Of a DNA stretch of 64,000 bases, positions 16,597 through 26,651 are shown one piece after another. Source of the stretch: Bacillus massilioanorexius. GTDB lineage: Bacteria > Bacillota > Bacilli > Bacillales > DSM-1321. The stretch is taken from contig NZ_CABKRX010000084.1 in assembly GCF_902374955.1 (NCBI RefSeq), positions 61,202 to 125,201 on the forward strand, written 5' to 3'. Position 1 is the first letter of the stretch. Each line of letters starts with the position of its first letter. A model generated the notes under the pieces. The model was not told the origin of the DNA. It ran no database searches and saw only the letters and a program-made list of their open reading frames with translations. Made by a program: the position numbers and the translations under genes.

Positions 16597-17730
16597 TTAA
16601 TCGATCTCTTCTTCGTCATATAAATCATCATAACTTGAGTCAATACTAGCTTGGCTTAATAAAGCCTCTTCTTCATGAACTGGGTAAATCCCAGCTTCTC
16701 TTGCATCTGTTTCACTCTTAATATCAATTTTCCAATTTGTCAGTTTGGCAGCTAATCGCGCATTTTGACCTCTTTTTCCAATTGCTAGTGATAATTGATA
16801 ATCAGGAACAACGACAGTTGTTGCTTTTTCTTCTTTATTCACAATTACTTCCAAAACTTTAGAAGGACTAAGAGCATTAGCAACAAACTCTACGGGATCT
16901 TCTGACCATTTTACAATATCAATTTTTTCACCTTTTAATTCATTCACGATTACTTGAACACGTTGGCCTTTTTGACCAACACAAGCACCTACTGGATCTA
17001 CGTTTGGCTCATCTGTGTGTACAGAGATTTTTGAACGATCACCAGCTTCACGAGCTACTGACTTAATTTCCACAGTACCATCAAATATTTCTGGTACTTC
17101 CGTTTCAAACAAACGTTTTAATAATCCAGGATGAGTTCTAGATACAAAAACTTGAGGACCTTTTGAAGTCTTCTCTACTTTCGTTATAAAAACTTTGATA
17201 CGATCATGTGGTTTATATTGTTCATTAGGCATTTGCTCGCTTACAGGTAATAAAGCTTCTATTTTGCCTAAGCTAACATAAATGTAACGTGTATCTACTC
17301 GTTGAACAATTCCATTCATGATGTCTTCTTCACGATCGATAAATTCAGAGTAAATAATTCCTCTTTCAGCTTCACGTACACGTTGAGTTACAACTTGTTT
17401 TGCTGTTTGAGCGGCAATTCGCCCAAAATCTTTTGGAGTTACCTCTAACTCAACAACATCTTCCACTGCATAGTTTGGATTAATTCTTCTTGCATCTTCT
17501 AAAGAGATTTCTAGGCGAGAATCAAATACTTGATCTACTACATCTTTACGAGCAAGTACTCTCATTGTTCCTGTTCCAAGGTTCAAATCCACTCTCACGT
17601 TCTGTGCTTGGTTGAAGTTTCTTTTATAAGCAGAAACAAGCGCTGCTTCAATTGCTTCAACTATAACATCTCTTGAGATACCTTTTTCTTTTTCTAAAAG
17701 AACTAGCGCATCCACTAATTCACTGCTCAT
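16597..17730 (-). CDS. nusA: Transcription termination/antitermination factor NusA
   Basis: RNA polymerase-associated factor for pausing and termination; 377 aa, close to the Firmicute length without the C-terminal repeats of E. coli. The N-terminal domain (EKEKGISRDVIVEAIEAAL) is followed by an S1 domain (MNGIVQRVDTRYIYVSLGKIEALLP) and two KH domains (GACVGQKGQRVQVIVNELKGEKID; AIGKRGQNARLAAKLTNWKIDI). The acidic tail is DDLYDEEEID. It is the second gene after rimP, with a 35-bp gap. Confidence 0.96.
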   Translation of the reverse strand: MSSELVDALVLLEKEKGISRDVIVEAIEAALVSAYKRNFNQAQNVRVDLNLGTGTMRVLARKDVVDQVFDSRLEISLEDARRINPNYAVEDVVELEVTPKDFGRIAAQTAKQVVTQRVREAERGIIYSEFIDREEDIMNGIVQRVDTRYIYVSLGKIEALLPVSEQMPNEQYKPHDRIKVFITKVEKTSKGPQVFVSRTHPGLLKRLFETEVPEIFDGTVEIKSVAREAGDRSKISVHTDEPNVDPVGACVGQKGQRVQVIVNELKGEKIDIVKWSEDPVEFVANALSPSKVLEVIVNKEEKATTVVVPDYQLSLAIGKRGQNARLAAKLTNWKIDIKSETDAREAGIYPVHEEEALLSQASIDSSYDDLYDEEEID

Positions 17731-17765
17731 TACTTAATCCCCCTTAATCGGCGTTTTCTTATTAT

Positions 17766-18239
17766 TTATGAAAAAACTACAGCTAATCTTGCTTTAGCAA
17801 TCTTTTCAGTTGGAATAACAATTTCTTTTGTTCTTGTCTTAATCTTAATAGACAAAGTTACTTCTTTCTCATTATACTCAAGTAGCTTTCCTTCAAATTC
17901 CTTACTACCTTCTATTGGTTCATATGTTTTAATATTGACATGTTTACCAACAGCTTTGAGAAAATCTTGCTCTTTTTTCAATGGTCTTTCAGCACCTGGT
18001 GAAGAAACCTCTAAAAAGTAGTTTTGTGTTATTGGATCTACTTCATCTAGTTTCACACTAAGTTTTTCACTTACAACACCACATTCTTCAATATCGACTC
18101 CAGTTTCCTTATCTATAAAAACACGTAAAAACCAATCTTTACCTTCTTTTACATATTCAACGTCAACTAGTTCTAATTTTTCTTCTTCCAAAATATCGAC
18201 TAAAAGTTCTTCGACAATTTCGGTAACTTTTTTGCTCAT
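17766..18239 (-). CDS. rimP: Ribosome maturation factor RimP
   Basis: Assists 30S assembly; 157 aa from ATG at 18239 (MSKKVTEIVEELL). AGGAGG lies six bases upstream, so the frame's six extra upstream codons are not used. Motifs: YVKEGKDWFLRVFIDKETGVDIEEC and YFLEVSSPGAERPLKKEQDF. It is the first gene of the rimP-nusA-infB operon. Confidence 0.95.
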   Translation of the reverse strand: MSKKVTEIVEELLVDILEEEKLELVDVEYVKEGKDWFLRVFIDKETGVDIEECGVVSEKLSVKLDEVDPITQNYFLEVSSPGAERPLKKEQDFLKAVGKHVNIKTYEPIEGSKEFEGKLLEYNEKEVTLSIKIKTRTKEIVIPTEKIAKARLAVVFS

Positions 18240-18502
18240 AATATCCCTCCTATTCAATTGAAGTATCTTTTTACTGTCTCTATTGGGAATAAAGACATAG
18301 AGACAAGACCTTTACCTAACTTGTAAAGTATCTTAGGGTAGCATTATGGTCTTGGGTTTGCTCTAACTAATACCAGTATTTACTTAAATGAGATTAGTTT
18401 CACAATATGTAAAAAGAACATACTACTCTTTATGTTTTCACAGAAAGGTTGTTCATACTCTTAAGATCTTCATCATGGCAAAAATGTATGAATACAATAG
18501 GA
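18240..18502. other. Leader/promoter region of the rimP-nusA-infB operon
   Basis: About 260 bp without a gene. It contains an 8-bp inverted repeat (GTCTCTAT at 18276-18283 with ATAGAGAC at 18297-18304) in the probable rimP leader. A weak TTGTGA-N17-TAAATA pair is visible on the minus strand near 18379-18407. The promoter must be here, but I do not rank this candidate highly. Confidence 0.4.
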
Positions 18503-18524
18503 AAGAGTGGGTTTCCCCACTCTT
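18501..18524 (-). terminator. Hairpin with GAAA loop downstream of polC
   Basis: AAGAGTGGG and CCCACTCTT (18503-18511, 18516-18524) make a perfect 9-bp GC-rich stem closed by a GAAA tetraloop on the minus strand, followed by TCCTATTGT. The U-tract is poor but the stem is strong. It is the best candidate terminator for the polC transcript, lying beyond the interspersed repeat. Confidence 0.65.
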
Positions 18525-18640
18525 GGCATGTGTCTCTTCATCAGTAATTCTATTTAAAATATAACACAATATTTAGCTTTGTGCAAATGAAGGTCGTGAT
18601 TCGCCATATGAATAGACAAATTTTCACAGAACTTTAAGAA

Positions 18641-18753
18641 AAGCGTCTTGATTAGCCCTGACCGGCATAAGACGATTCAACTAGAAGGTTAATCTATAAC
18701 CTTCTAGTTGATTTGGCTTATAACCTTGAAGGACCGGCGCTTGCGCTAGACAA
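18641..18753. repeat. Interspersed palindromic repeat of Bacillaceae type
   Basis: A 113-bp element. Read on the minus strand it starts TTGTCTAGCGCAAGCGCC and ends AAGACGCTTTTCTT-like. In the middle is a 14-bp perfect stem (18678-18691 with 18697-18710) around a 5-nt loop, extended outward by ATAAG/CTTAT. These end sequences and the nested palindrome match the repeats scattered in intergenic regions of many Bacillus-group genomes (bcr-like). It carries no coding capacity and sits directly downstream of polC. Confidence 0.75.
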
Positions 18754-18788
18754 TAAACGAGGTCTAAAATTATATACATTTTTATCTT

Positions 18789-21700
18789 TTAGAACAAGGA
18801 AAGTTGATTTTGATCAGGTAATGAATCCAAACATCCTTGCTTATCCAAGTAATCTAAAATTGTTTTAGAAACCTTACCACGTTTTTGTAAATCTTCTTTA
18901 GAAAGGAATTCCCCTTCATCTCTTGAATTAACAATATTAATGGCAACGTTTGTACCTAATCCTGGTACTGAATTAAATGGTGGTATAAGCGTATTACCTT
19001 CGATGATAAATTCCGATGCCTGCGATTTATATAAATCAACTTTTTGGAACGAATATCCACGCTCACACATTTCTAATGCAAGTTCAAGTACAGTTAACGT
19101 ATTTTTCTCTTTAGGGGAAGCTTCTAAGCCTTTAGCGTTTATTTCCTCAATAACGGCTCTAATCGCCATCGATCCCCTAGACATAGCCTCAATATCAAAA
19201 TCATCTGCACGTACTGTAAAATACGCAGCATAGTACAACAAAGGATGGTGAACCTTAAAGTAGGCAATACGAACAGCCATCAATACATATGCAGCAGCAT
19301 GGGCTTTTGGGAACATGTATTTGATCTTTTTACAAGAGTCGATATACCATTCAGGCACTTCGTTTTTTCTCATTTCTGCTTCAAACTCTTCAGATAAACC
19401 TTTACCCTTACGTACAGATTCCATAATTTTAAAAGCCAGAGATGGGTCAAGGCCCTGATAAATTAAATAAACCATAATATCATCACGACAACCTATAACT
19501 TCACTCAGATTACAAATATTATTATGAATCAGTTCTTGGGCATTTCCTAACCAAACATCCGTACCATGTGATAATCCTGAGATTTGGACAAGTTCAGAAA
19601 AAGTAGTCGGTTTAGTATCTTCTAGCATCTGTCTTACAAATCGTGTACCGAATTCAGGAATACCTAAGGTTCCTGTTTTACACATAATTTGTTCCTCTGT
19701 TACACCAAGTGATTCTGTTCCACTAAATATCTTCATGACTTCTGGATCATCCGTTGGAATCGTTTTAGGATCTATTCCACTTAAATCCTGAAGCATACGA
19801 ATAACGGTCGGATCATCGTGTCCAAGTATATCTAGTTTTAGGACATTATCATGGATGGAATGGAAATCGAAATGTGTCGTTTTCCACTCAGCCGTTTGGC
19901 TATCAGCAGGGAACTGAATAGGAGAAAAATCAAAGATATCCATATAATCTGGTACAACGATAATACCACCTGGATGTTGTCCAGTCGTACGCTTAACTCC
20001 GGTACAACCAGCTACCAATCGATCTACTTCTGCAGAGCGAATATGGAGATTATTATCACTTGCATAACCTTTAACATATCCATAAGCCGTCTTTTCAGCT
20101 ACCGTTCCAATTGTTCCTGCACGGTAAACGTAATCTTCACCAAATAGTACTTTTGTATAATTATGAGCTTGTGGTTGATACTCACCAGAAAAGTTCAAAT
20201 CGATATCAGGTACTTTGTCTCCTTTAAAACCAAGGAAAGTTTCAAAGGGGATATCATGCCCATCTTTCTTAAAAGGTGTTGTACATTTAGGACAATCTTT
20301 ATCAGGCAAATCAAACCCTGAACCTACTGATCCATCATCAAAGAACTCTGAATGCTTACAATTCGGACATACATAATGCGGAGGCAATGGATTAACCTCA
20401 GTTATTTCCGTCATCGTTGCAACAAACGATGACCCTACCGAACCACGGGAACCTACTAGATAGCCATCGTCCAATGACTTTTTAACTAGCTTATGAGATA
20501 TCAAATAGATTACGGCAAATCCATGCCCTATAATACTTTTCAACTCTTTTTCAAGTCTTGCCTCTACAATCTCTGGAAGCTGATCACCATAAATCTTCCT
20601 AGCCATAGCATAAGACATTTGACGCATCTCATCCTCAGCACCTTCAATTTTAGGTGTATATAGATCGTCTTTGATTGGTTTAATAACATCAATCATATCT
20701 GCTATTTTATTGGTATTTGTAATAACAATTTCCTCAGCAACCTCTTTTCCTAAAAAAGAAAAGCAAGAAAGCATTTCATCTGTTGTACGGAAATGGACAT
20801 TTGGTAACTTATGTCTATTTAGCGGATTCGCGCCACCTTGAGAACCTACTAGTATTTTTCGATATATTTTATCATTTGGATGTAAATAATGAACATTTCC
20901 TGTTGCTACTACTGGCTTTCCGAGCTTTTTCCCAAGCTTAACGATATTTAAAATAATTCCTTCTAATGATTTTTGATCGCGAACATATTCCATTTCAATT
21001 AAATGGGCATATACTTCAGGAGGCATTACTTCTAGATAATCGTAGAACTCAGCAATCTTTTCTACCTCTTCCGGACTTTTTTGCATCATTCCTTCAAATA
21101 CTTCACCTTTATCACAAGCTGAACCTACGATGATTCCTTCTCGATATTTCTGAAGTAATGATCGTGGAATTCTAGGAACACGATAGAAATAGTTAATATG
21201 TGCAAATGAAACTAATTTAAATAAGTTTTTCAATCCCAAATCATTTTGCGCTAATAGAATACAGTGATATGGTCTTGAACGTTGATAAGCCTTACCTTCA
21301 CCCATATGCTCATTGAACTCATCATGGTAAACAATGCCTTTTTCTGTAGCATCTTTTAGCATTTTAATCAATAAATGACCTGTAGCTTCAGCATCATAAA
21401 TAGCACGGTGATGTTGCGTTAAATTAATATCGAATTTTTTTGCTAATGTATTAAGACGATGATTTTTTAATTGAGGATATAGAAAACGTCCAAGCTCTAA
21501 TGTATCAATGACAGGATTAGACGCTTTTTCAAAACCAATTTTTTTGTATCCTACATTTAAAAAACCCATATCAAAGCTTGCATTATGGGCAACAAGAATA
21601 GCATCCTCTGTCCAATCTTTGAAACGTTTTAATACTTCAGAGACTTCTGGTGCATTCCGTACCATATCATCAGTTATTCCAGTTAAATCAATAGTCGTAG

Positions 21701-23096
21701 CGGATAATGGATGATGTGGGTTAGCAAATGATTCAAACGTATCAATTATCTCACCGTTACGAACCTTAACTGCTGCCAATTCTATGATTGTATCGTAAAC
21801 AGCAGAGAGACCTGTCGTTTCTACGTCAAATACTACATACGTATCATCTTCTAGTAAACGATGAGCAGGATTATACGCGATAGGTACACCATCATCTACT
21901 AAGTTAGCTTCTAATCCATATAATATTTTAATATCATTTTTCTTCCCAGCCCCATATGCTTCTGGAAAGGATTGTACAACTGCATGATCGGTAATAGCAA
22001 CTGCTTTATGACCCCATTTCTTAGCTTGCGACACTAAGTCGGAAACAGAACTAACTGCATCCATTTGACTCATTGGAGTATGAAGATGAAGCTCAACTCT
22101 TTTGTCATCAGCCTTATCTATTCTCTGAGGTGCTTTCATTTCATTTAGATCATTTGCCATCATAACTAAATCACGTACAAATGTATCATTTTGAATACTA
22201 CCTTGCGCCCTCATCCACATACCTTTTTTAACAGATGACAGTATTGCGGCATCCTCTTTATCACGAGAAAACATTTTTACTTGAATAGAGCTTGTATAGT
22301 CTGTCATTTTCAAAGTAAGTAACGTTCTTCCACTTCTAAGTTCTTTTGTTTCAGCAAAAAATACGTATCCTTCAACTGCTATTCTTCTTTCTTCATCAAC
22401 AATTTCTTCCATTCGTTTAAAATCAGCATCATCTTTAATGGTATAACCAATCTTAATCGGTCCTTCATGTTGAGGTGCTGCTGAAGTATCACTATCTTTT
22501 TTCTGCATTTCAACCACAGCTGCTTGCGCTTTCTCTTGGTCTTCTTTTTGCTTAGCCTTAAGAAATTCAGTGTATTCTTCAGTTGAAGCTGAAATCTCGG
22601 TATCTAAAGTTAATTTTGGAAATCCATAGGATTCATACACGGATGATATAAGAGTAGAATATTTATTTTTAAGTTGACCCGCTTCTGCTTCATTTCGCGC
22701 TTTGACAACTAATTTATTCCCTATTACTTTTGGGATTTGTTCATTTAACAAGGAAAGGAGTGCTGGTGATACGCCATCTAGCTCAGAAAGACAACTCGTC
22801 CAATAATCCTTAATCATGTCTTCTGTAACCTGAGGATTTCTTACCGACATCGTATATGTTACTTCAGCGATATGAGAAAATGTTTTGATAAGGCGTGTTC
22901 CAAAAGTTGTTTGTACATTATTTGGAATAATATTATCCAACAAAAATTGAAAATGCCATTTTTTTTCAGATCGTTCAATAAATAGCTTCGTAATTTCTGC
23001 ATTAGCAAAATACTTAACTAATGCATCTTCTGTAAGCTGTAATTGTTGGAGTAAGAGTTGAAATTTCTCTCTTCCGTTATTCGGATTCTGTTCCAA
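18789..23096 (-). CDS. polC: DNA polymerase III alpha subunit, Gram-positive type (PolC)
   Basis: Replicative polymerase with a built-in 3'-5' exonuclease. It has 1435 aa from TTG at 23096: AAGGAGGT lies seven bases upstream and the product begins EQNPNNGREKFQLLLQ like B. subtilis PolC; the ATG six codons earlier lies before the SD. Domains in order: N-terminal region; OB fold (EGYVFFAETKELRSGRTLLTLKMTDYT); PHP (RVELHLHTPMSQMDA); the DEDDh exonuclease inserted in PHP (YVVFDVETTGLSAVYDTIIELAAVK ... LVAHNASFDMGF); the polymerase core with the zinc-finger cysteines YVCPNCKH...DCPKC, PDIDLNFSGEYQ and RTTGQHPGGI; the C-terminal clamp-binding QNQLSLF. All expected elements are present. Confidence 0.97.
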   Translation of the reverse strand: MEQNPNNGREKFQLLLQQLQLTEDALVKYFANAEITKLFIERSEKKWHFQFLLDNIIPNNVQTTFGTRLIKTFSHIAEVTYTMSVRNPQVTEDMIKDYWTSCLSELDGVSPALLSLLNEQIPKVIGNKLVVKARNEAEAGQLKNKYSTLISSVYESYGFPKLTLDTEISASTEEYTEFLKAKQKEDQEKAQAAVVEMQKKDSDTSAAPQHEGPIKIGYTIKDDADFKRMEEIVDEERRIAVEGYVFFAETKELRSGRTLLTLKMTDYTSSIQVKMFSRDKEDAAILSSVKKGMWMRAQGSIQNDTFVRDLVMMANDLNEMKAPQRIDKADDKRVELHLHTPMSQMDAVSSVSDLVSQAKKWGHKAVAITDHAVVQSFPEAYGAGKKNDIKILYGLEANLVDDGVPIAYNPAHRLLEDDTYVVFDVETTGLSAVYDTIIELAAVKVRNGEIIDTFESFANPHHPLSATTIDLTGITDDMVRNAPEVSEVLKRFKDWTEDAILVAHNASFDMGFLNVGYKKIGFEKASNPVIDTLELGRFLYPQLKNHRLNTLAKKFDINLTQHHRAIYDAEATGHLLIKMLKDATEKGIVYHDEFNEHMGEGKAYQRSRPYHCILLAQNDLGLKNLFKLVSFAHINYFYRVPRIPRSLLQKYREGIIVGSACDKGEVFEGMMQKSPEEVEKIAEFYDYLEVMPPEVYAHLIEMEYVRDQKSLEGIILNIVKLGKKLGKPVVATGNVHYLHPNDKIYRKILVGSQGGANPLNRHKLPNVHFRTTDEMLSCFSFLGKEVAEEIVITNTNKIADMIDVIKPIKDDLYTPKIEGAEDEMRQMSYAMARKIYGDQLPEIVEARLEKELKSIIGHGFAVIYLISHKLVKKSLDDGYLVGSRGSVGSSFVATMTEITEVNPLPPHYVCPNCKHSEFFDDGSVGSGFDLPDKDCPKCTTPFKKDGHDIPFETFLGFKGDKVPDIDLNFSGEYQPQAHNYTKVLFGEDYVYRAGTIGTVAEKTAYGYVKGYASDNNLHIRSAEVDRLVAGCTGVKRTTGQHPGGIIVVPDYMDIFDFSPIQFPADSQTAEWKTTHFDFHSIHDNVLKLDILGHDDPTVIRMLQDLSGIDPKTIPTDDPEVMKIFSGTESLGVTEEQIMCKTGTLGIPEFGTRFVRQMLEDTKPTTFSELVQISGLSHGTDVWLGNAQELIHNNICNLSEVIGCRDDIMVYLIYQGLDPSLAFKIMESVRKGKGLSEEFEAEMRKNEVPEWYIDSCKKIKYMFPKAHAAAYVLMAVRIAYFKVHHPLLYYAAYFTVRADDFDIEAMSRGSMAIRAVIEEINAKGLEASPKEKNTLTVLELALEMCERGYSFQKVDLYKSQASEFIIEGNTLIPPFNSVPGLGTNVAINIVNSRDEGEFLSKEDLQKRGKVSKTILDYLDKQGCLDSLPDQNQLSLF

Positions 23097-23435
23097 CTTC
23101 CTAACCTCCTTCATTTTTATTTCCTTAAAACCATGCTTCTACAACGGAAACTCTCATTTCATAATGTAAAAACACTAAGTGCGAGATAAACCTTCGAGAA
23201 AAGTCGTGGCTAATTTAATTAATCACCAGTTAAATGTCTTACTTACGACTGTTTCACTATATAACCAGACGTTATTATACCACATTCAAATGAAATTAGA
23301 AAAACCCTACTGACCCTTTACTTTTGTCAAAAACATTCACATGAAGAAAGCTACTTTTCACACGTAGTATTAGGGTTTCATTTTGTTGATTTCGTTTTTT
23401 CAGAAGACAAATATCCGATTCCAATACACAAAAGA
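23097..23435. other. polC upstream region
   Basis: About 340 bp without a gene, between the proS terminator and polC. It is presumably the polC promoter and leader. No clear boxes, riboswitch or ORF could be supported. Confidence 0.4.
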
Positions 23436-23475
23436 GACTGATCCGTTTTACATTTATCTACTTAACGGATCAGTC
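23429..23475 (-). terminator. Intrinsic terminator downstream of proS
   Basis: GACTGATCCGTT and AACGGATCAGTC (23436-23447, 23464-23475) form a perfect 12-bp stem followed on the minus strand by TCTTTTGTG. It lies about 40 bp past proS and separates it from polC. Confidence 0.85.
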
Positions 23476-23513
23476 ATATAATCATACTATTCTATTCCAG
23501 TAACAACAAAGTA

Positions 23514-25211
23514 TTATGCTAAAATATTTGCGATTACTTCAGATAATTCATCTACGTGAACTTCTACAGATTCACCTGTTTTACGGTTCTTCACTTCAAC
23601 AACTGACTCTTCAGCTCTTTTCCCAACAGTTACACGGACAGGTAACCCCATTAAATCTGAATCATTAAATTTAACGCCTGGACGTTCTTGACGATCATCT
23701 AATAAAACATCGTAACCTTGTTTTTTCAATGAATCATAAAGTTCTAGAGCTAAAGTTGCTTGAGCTTCATTTTTCACATTTACAGGAATAACATGAACAT
23801 GGAAAGGAGTTAGTTGTTTCGGCCATACTAAACCTTTCTCATCATTATATTGTTCAGCAGCTGCAGACAATGTTCTAGAAACTCCAATTCCATAACAACC
23901 CATTATCATAGGCTGACTTCGTCCATTTTCGTCTAAGAAGTTAGCTCCCATAGCTTCACTATATCTTGTACCTAGTTTAAAGACATGTCCAACCTCAATA
24001 CCTTTTGCAAATTTAATGATTCCTTTACCATCTGGAGAAGCATCTCCTTCTTGAATAAAGCGAATATCTGTATATTGATCTACTTTAAAATCACGACCAG
24101 GGTTTACATTAATAAAATGCATACCTTCTTCATTAGCTCCACAAACCCCATTAACGATGCTAGCTACAGCATTGTCTGCAATTATTTCAAGATTTGTCAC
24201 ACCTACAGGTCCTAAAGATCCAATTGCACAACCTAAAGCCACTTGTGTTTCCTCAGGTGAAGCTAATTCTACTACTGATGCTTCAAATAGGTTTTTCAGT
24301 TTAATATCATTTACTTCATGATCGCCACGAACAAGAACAACGACATGTTTTTCGTCAATTTTGAAAAGTAGTGTTTTGATACAAGAAGTAGCATCTACAT
24401 TTAAGAAAGATGTAATATCTTCAATGCTCTTTTGACTTGGAGTAGATACTTTTTCAAGTTCTTTTAATGCTTCAGAACTTTTTTCGTACGTAGCCATTAC
24501 AGGAGCCATTTCGATATTAGCTGCGTAATCTGATGTATCACTATAAGCTATTGTATCCTCACCAATTTCAGAAAGAACCATAAATTCATGAGTGTCCTTA
24601 CCACCCATTGCACCACTATCTGCAATTACGGCACGGAAATTCAAACCACATCTTGTGAATACATTTTGATACGCTTGAAATAAATCATTATATACTTCGT
24701 CTAAGCTTTCTGGAGTACTATGGAAAGAATAAGCATCTTTCATAACAAATTCTCTTCCTCGTAATAATCCAAAACGCGGTCTCTTTTCGTCACGGAATTT
24801 AGTTTGAATTTGATATAAAGTCAATGGGAGCTTTTTGTATGATGACAATTCGTCTCTCACTAAGCTTGTCACAACCTCTTCATGTGTTGGTCCTAAAGCA
24901 AACTCACGATTATGACGATCTTTCATACGCATTAATTCAGGTCCATATGAAAACCAGCGACCAGATTCTTGCCATAATTCAGCTTGTTGTAAAGAAGGCA
25001 TTAAGATTTCATTTGCACCTGTAGCATCCATTTCTTCTCGTACAATTTCTTCGATTTTCTTTAACACTTTTTTACCAAGTGGTAAATAGCTATATACACC
25101 ACTTGCTGTTTGACGAATATAACCTGCTCTTAACAGTAAACGATGGCTTGTAACTTCTGCATCTGCAGGTACTTCTCTTAAAGTAGGAATAAACATTTTT
25201 GATTGTTTCAT
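23514..25211 (-). CDS. proS: Prolyl-tRNA synthetase (bacterial type, editing)
   Basis: Charges tRNA-Pro. It has 565 aa from ATG at 25211 (MKQSKMFIPTLRE), with GAGGTG seven bases upstream; an earlier ATG overlaps the SD. Class II motifs are visible: motif 2 TKFRDEKRPRFGLLRGREFVMKDAYSFH and motif 3 GCYGIGVSRTLSAAAEQ. Between them is the editing (INS/YbaK-like) domain, with IKTLLFKIDEKHVVVLVRGDHEVND. The C-terminal anticodon-binding domain has DDRQERPGVKFNDSDLMGLP. No T-box leader is visible upstream; it is downstream of rseP as in B. subtilis. Confidence 0.97.
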   Translation of the reverse strand: MKQSKMFIPTLREVPADAEVTSHRLLLRAGYIRQTASGVYSYLPLGKKVLKKIEEIVREEMDATGANEILMPSLQQAELWQESGRWFSYGPELMRMKDRHNREFALGPTHEEVVTSLVRDELSSYKKLPLTLYQIQTKFRDEKRPRFGLLRGREFVMKDAYSFHSTPESLDEVYNDLFQAYQNVFTRCGLNFRAVIADSGAMGGKDTHEFMVLSEIGEDTIAYSDTSDYAANIEMAPVMATYEKSSEALKELEKVSTPSQKSIEDITSFLNVDATSCIKTLLFKIDEKHVVVLVRGDHEVNDIKLKNLFEASVVELASPEETQVALGCAIGSLGPVGVTNLEIIADNAVASIVNGVCGANEEGMHFINVNPGRDFKVDQYTDIRFIQEGDASPDGKGIIKFAKGIEVGHVFKLGTRYSEAMGANFLDENGRSQPMIMGCYGIGVSRTLSAAAEQYNDEKGLVWPKQLTPFHVHVIPVNVKNEAQATLALELYDSLKKQGYDVLLDDRQERPGVKFNDSDLMGLPVRVTVGKRAEESVVEVKNRKTGESVEVHVDELSEVIANILA

Positions 25212-25280
25212 CTTTAAACACCTCATTAGCTACATCTAAACTTAAATTTATAGTAGACTTTCCTCATTTATTTATTTCTT

Positions 25281-25317
25281 TAAAAAAAGAAGAAGCAAAG
25301 CTTAACAGTGCCTTTGC
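25281..25317 (-). terminator. Probable intrinsic terminator between rseP and proS
   Basis: GCAAAG/CTTTGC (25295-25300, 25312-25317) form a short stem on the minus strand, followed by TTCTTCTTTTTTTA. The stem is only 6 bp but the T-tract is good. Partial read-through into proS is likely, given the conserved order. Confidence 0.6.
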
Positions 25318-25351
25318 CCCTAGCTTTTTTTATTTTATCATACTACCGTTA

Positions 25352-26638
25352 TTATTGAAGGAAAAAACGTTGAATATCATTCCATGTCACAACAAGCATG
25401 AGCAACATGAGTAGGGCAAAGCCAATAAAATGTACCATGCCTTCTTTTTGACGATCAAGAGGTTTTCCTCTTACTGCTTCAACTGCGAAGAATAATAATC
25501 TTCCACCATCCATTGCTGGTATTGGTAATAGGTTCATAATCCCAAGATTAATACTTAATACCCCAGCCCATTTCATCAATGTTAGTATACCAGATTTCGC
25601 CACTTCTTCCGTTGTCACATAAATACCTACTGGTCCTGAAAGCATATCAATCGAAAATTGACCTGTTACTAATTGACCTAGCATGTAAAAAATTTGTTTA
25701 ATCCAAAAATAGGTTTCGGTAAATCCATATGTAAAAATCTGACCAATTGACTTCTCCATAGGTTGATAAACGCCAATGACACCGATTTTTTTCATATTTC
25801 CGTTTTGATCTTCTCGTTCGATTTCTTTTGGTGTAACAGGAAATTCTAATGTTTTCCCATCTCTTTCAACGACAAATTGAATTTCTTCACCAGGATGTTT
25901 CTGTATTTCTTCCTGAACATCCGTCCAAGAAGAAACCTCGGCTCCATCAATCGATTGAATTTCATCTCCAGCTTTTAAACCAGCTGCAATTGCCGCACCA
26001 TCCTCCGTAAGCTTACCTAAGCGGGCATCATCAACAGCTACACCTTGAATTCCAGCAATCACTGCAAATATAACAATTGCAAAAATAAAATTCATCATAG
26101 GACCAGCAAAAATAGCCATAGCTCTTTGACCTAATGTCTTAGAAGCAAATTGACGATTATATGGTGCAATTTGATTTTCTATACCATCTTGTACAATAAC
26201 TGCCTCTGGATGAATCTCAAAGGACTGAATGATTTGATCTTCTTCTTCTTCATAGCCTCTTAAAGTAAGTCTATGTTCTAAATCAATGTCTTCGACTTCT
26301 ATCACTTTTATGTCACGATATTTGTCTTTATTATTTAAAATAATTTTATTGACTTTACCTTCAGAATCGAATTTTAAACCAATTCGATATCCCGGTTTTA
26401 TTTCAATTGATTCTGGGTCTTCACCTGCCATTCGAACAAATCCACCAATTGGAAGTAAACGAATGGTATAAACCGTTTCATTCTTTTTAAAAGAAAAGAT
26501 TTTAGGTCCAAAACCAATAGCGAATTCTCTACAGAGAATACCAGCTCTTTTAGCAAAAATTAAATGTCCTAATTCATGAACGAAAACGAGAGCTCCAAAT
26601 ATAATGATAAATGAAACAACTGTTTGTATTGTTTGCAC
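25352..26638 (-). CDS. rseP: Site-2 intramembrane zinc metalloprotease RseP (RasP)
   Basis: Membrane protease that cleaves anti-sigma factors (RsiW in B. subtilis) and signal-peptide remnants within the membrane. It has 428 aa with HELGH at residues 21-25 in the first helix. A PDZ domain follows (KLTEDGAAIAAGLKAGDEIQSIDG), then the second metal ligand motif NLLPIPAMDGGRLLFF near residue 375. It follows dxr by 13 bp in the uppS-cdsA-dxr-rseP-proS cluster conserved in Bacillales. Confidence 0.95.
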   Translation of the reverse strand: MQTIQTVVSFIIIFGALVFVHELGHLIFAKRAGILCREFAIGFGPKIFSFKKNETVYTIRLLPIGGFVRMAGEDPESIEIKPGYRIGLKFDSEGKVNKIILNNKDKYRDIKVIEVEDIDLEHRLTLRGYEEEEDQIIQSFEIHPEAVIVQDGIENQIAPYNRQFASKTLGQRAMAIFAGPMMNFIFAIVIFAVIAGIQGVAVDDARLGKLTEDGAAIAAGLKAGDEIQSIDGAEVSSWTDVQEEIQKHPGEEIQFVVERDGKTLEFPVTPKEIEREDQNGNMKKIGVIGVYQPMEKSIGQIFTYGFTETYFWIKQIFYMLGQLVTGQFSIDMLSGPVGIYVTTEEVAKSGILTLMKWAGVLSINLGIMNLLPIPAMDGGRLLFFAVEAVRGKPLDRQKEGMVHFIGFALLMLLMLVVTWNDIQRFFLQ

Positions 26639-26651
26639 GTATCCACCACCT

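Noticed and set aside
25212..25351. Possible T-box leader for proS
   Set aside because: The rseP-proS gap is only about 140 bp and shows no T-box core sequence or antiterminator.
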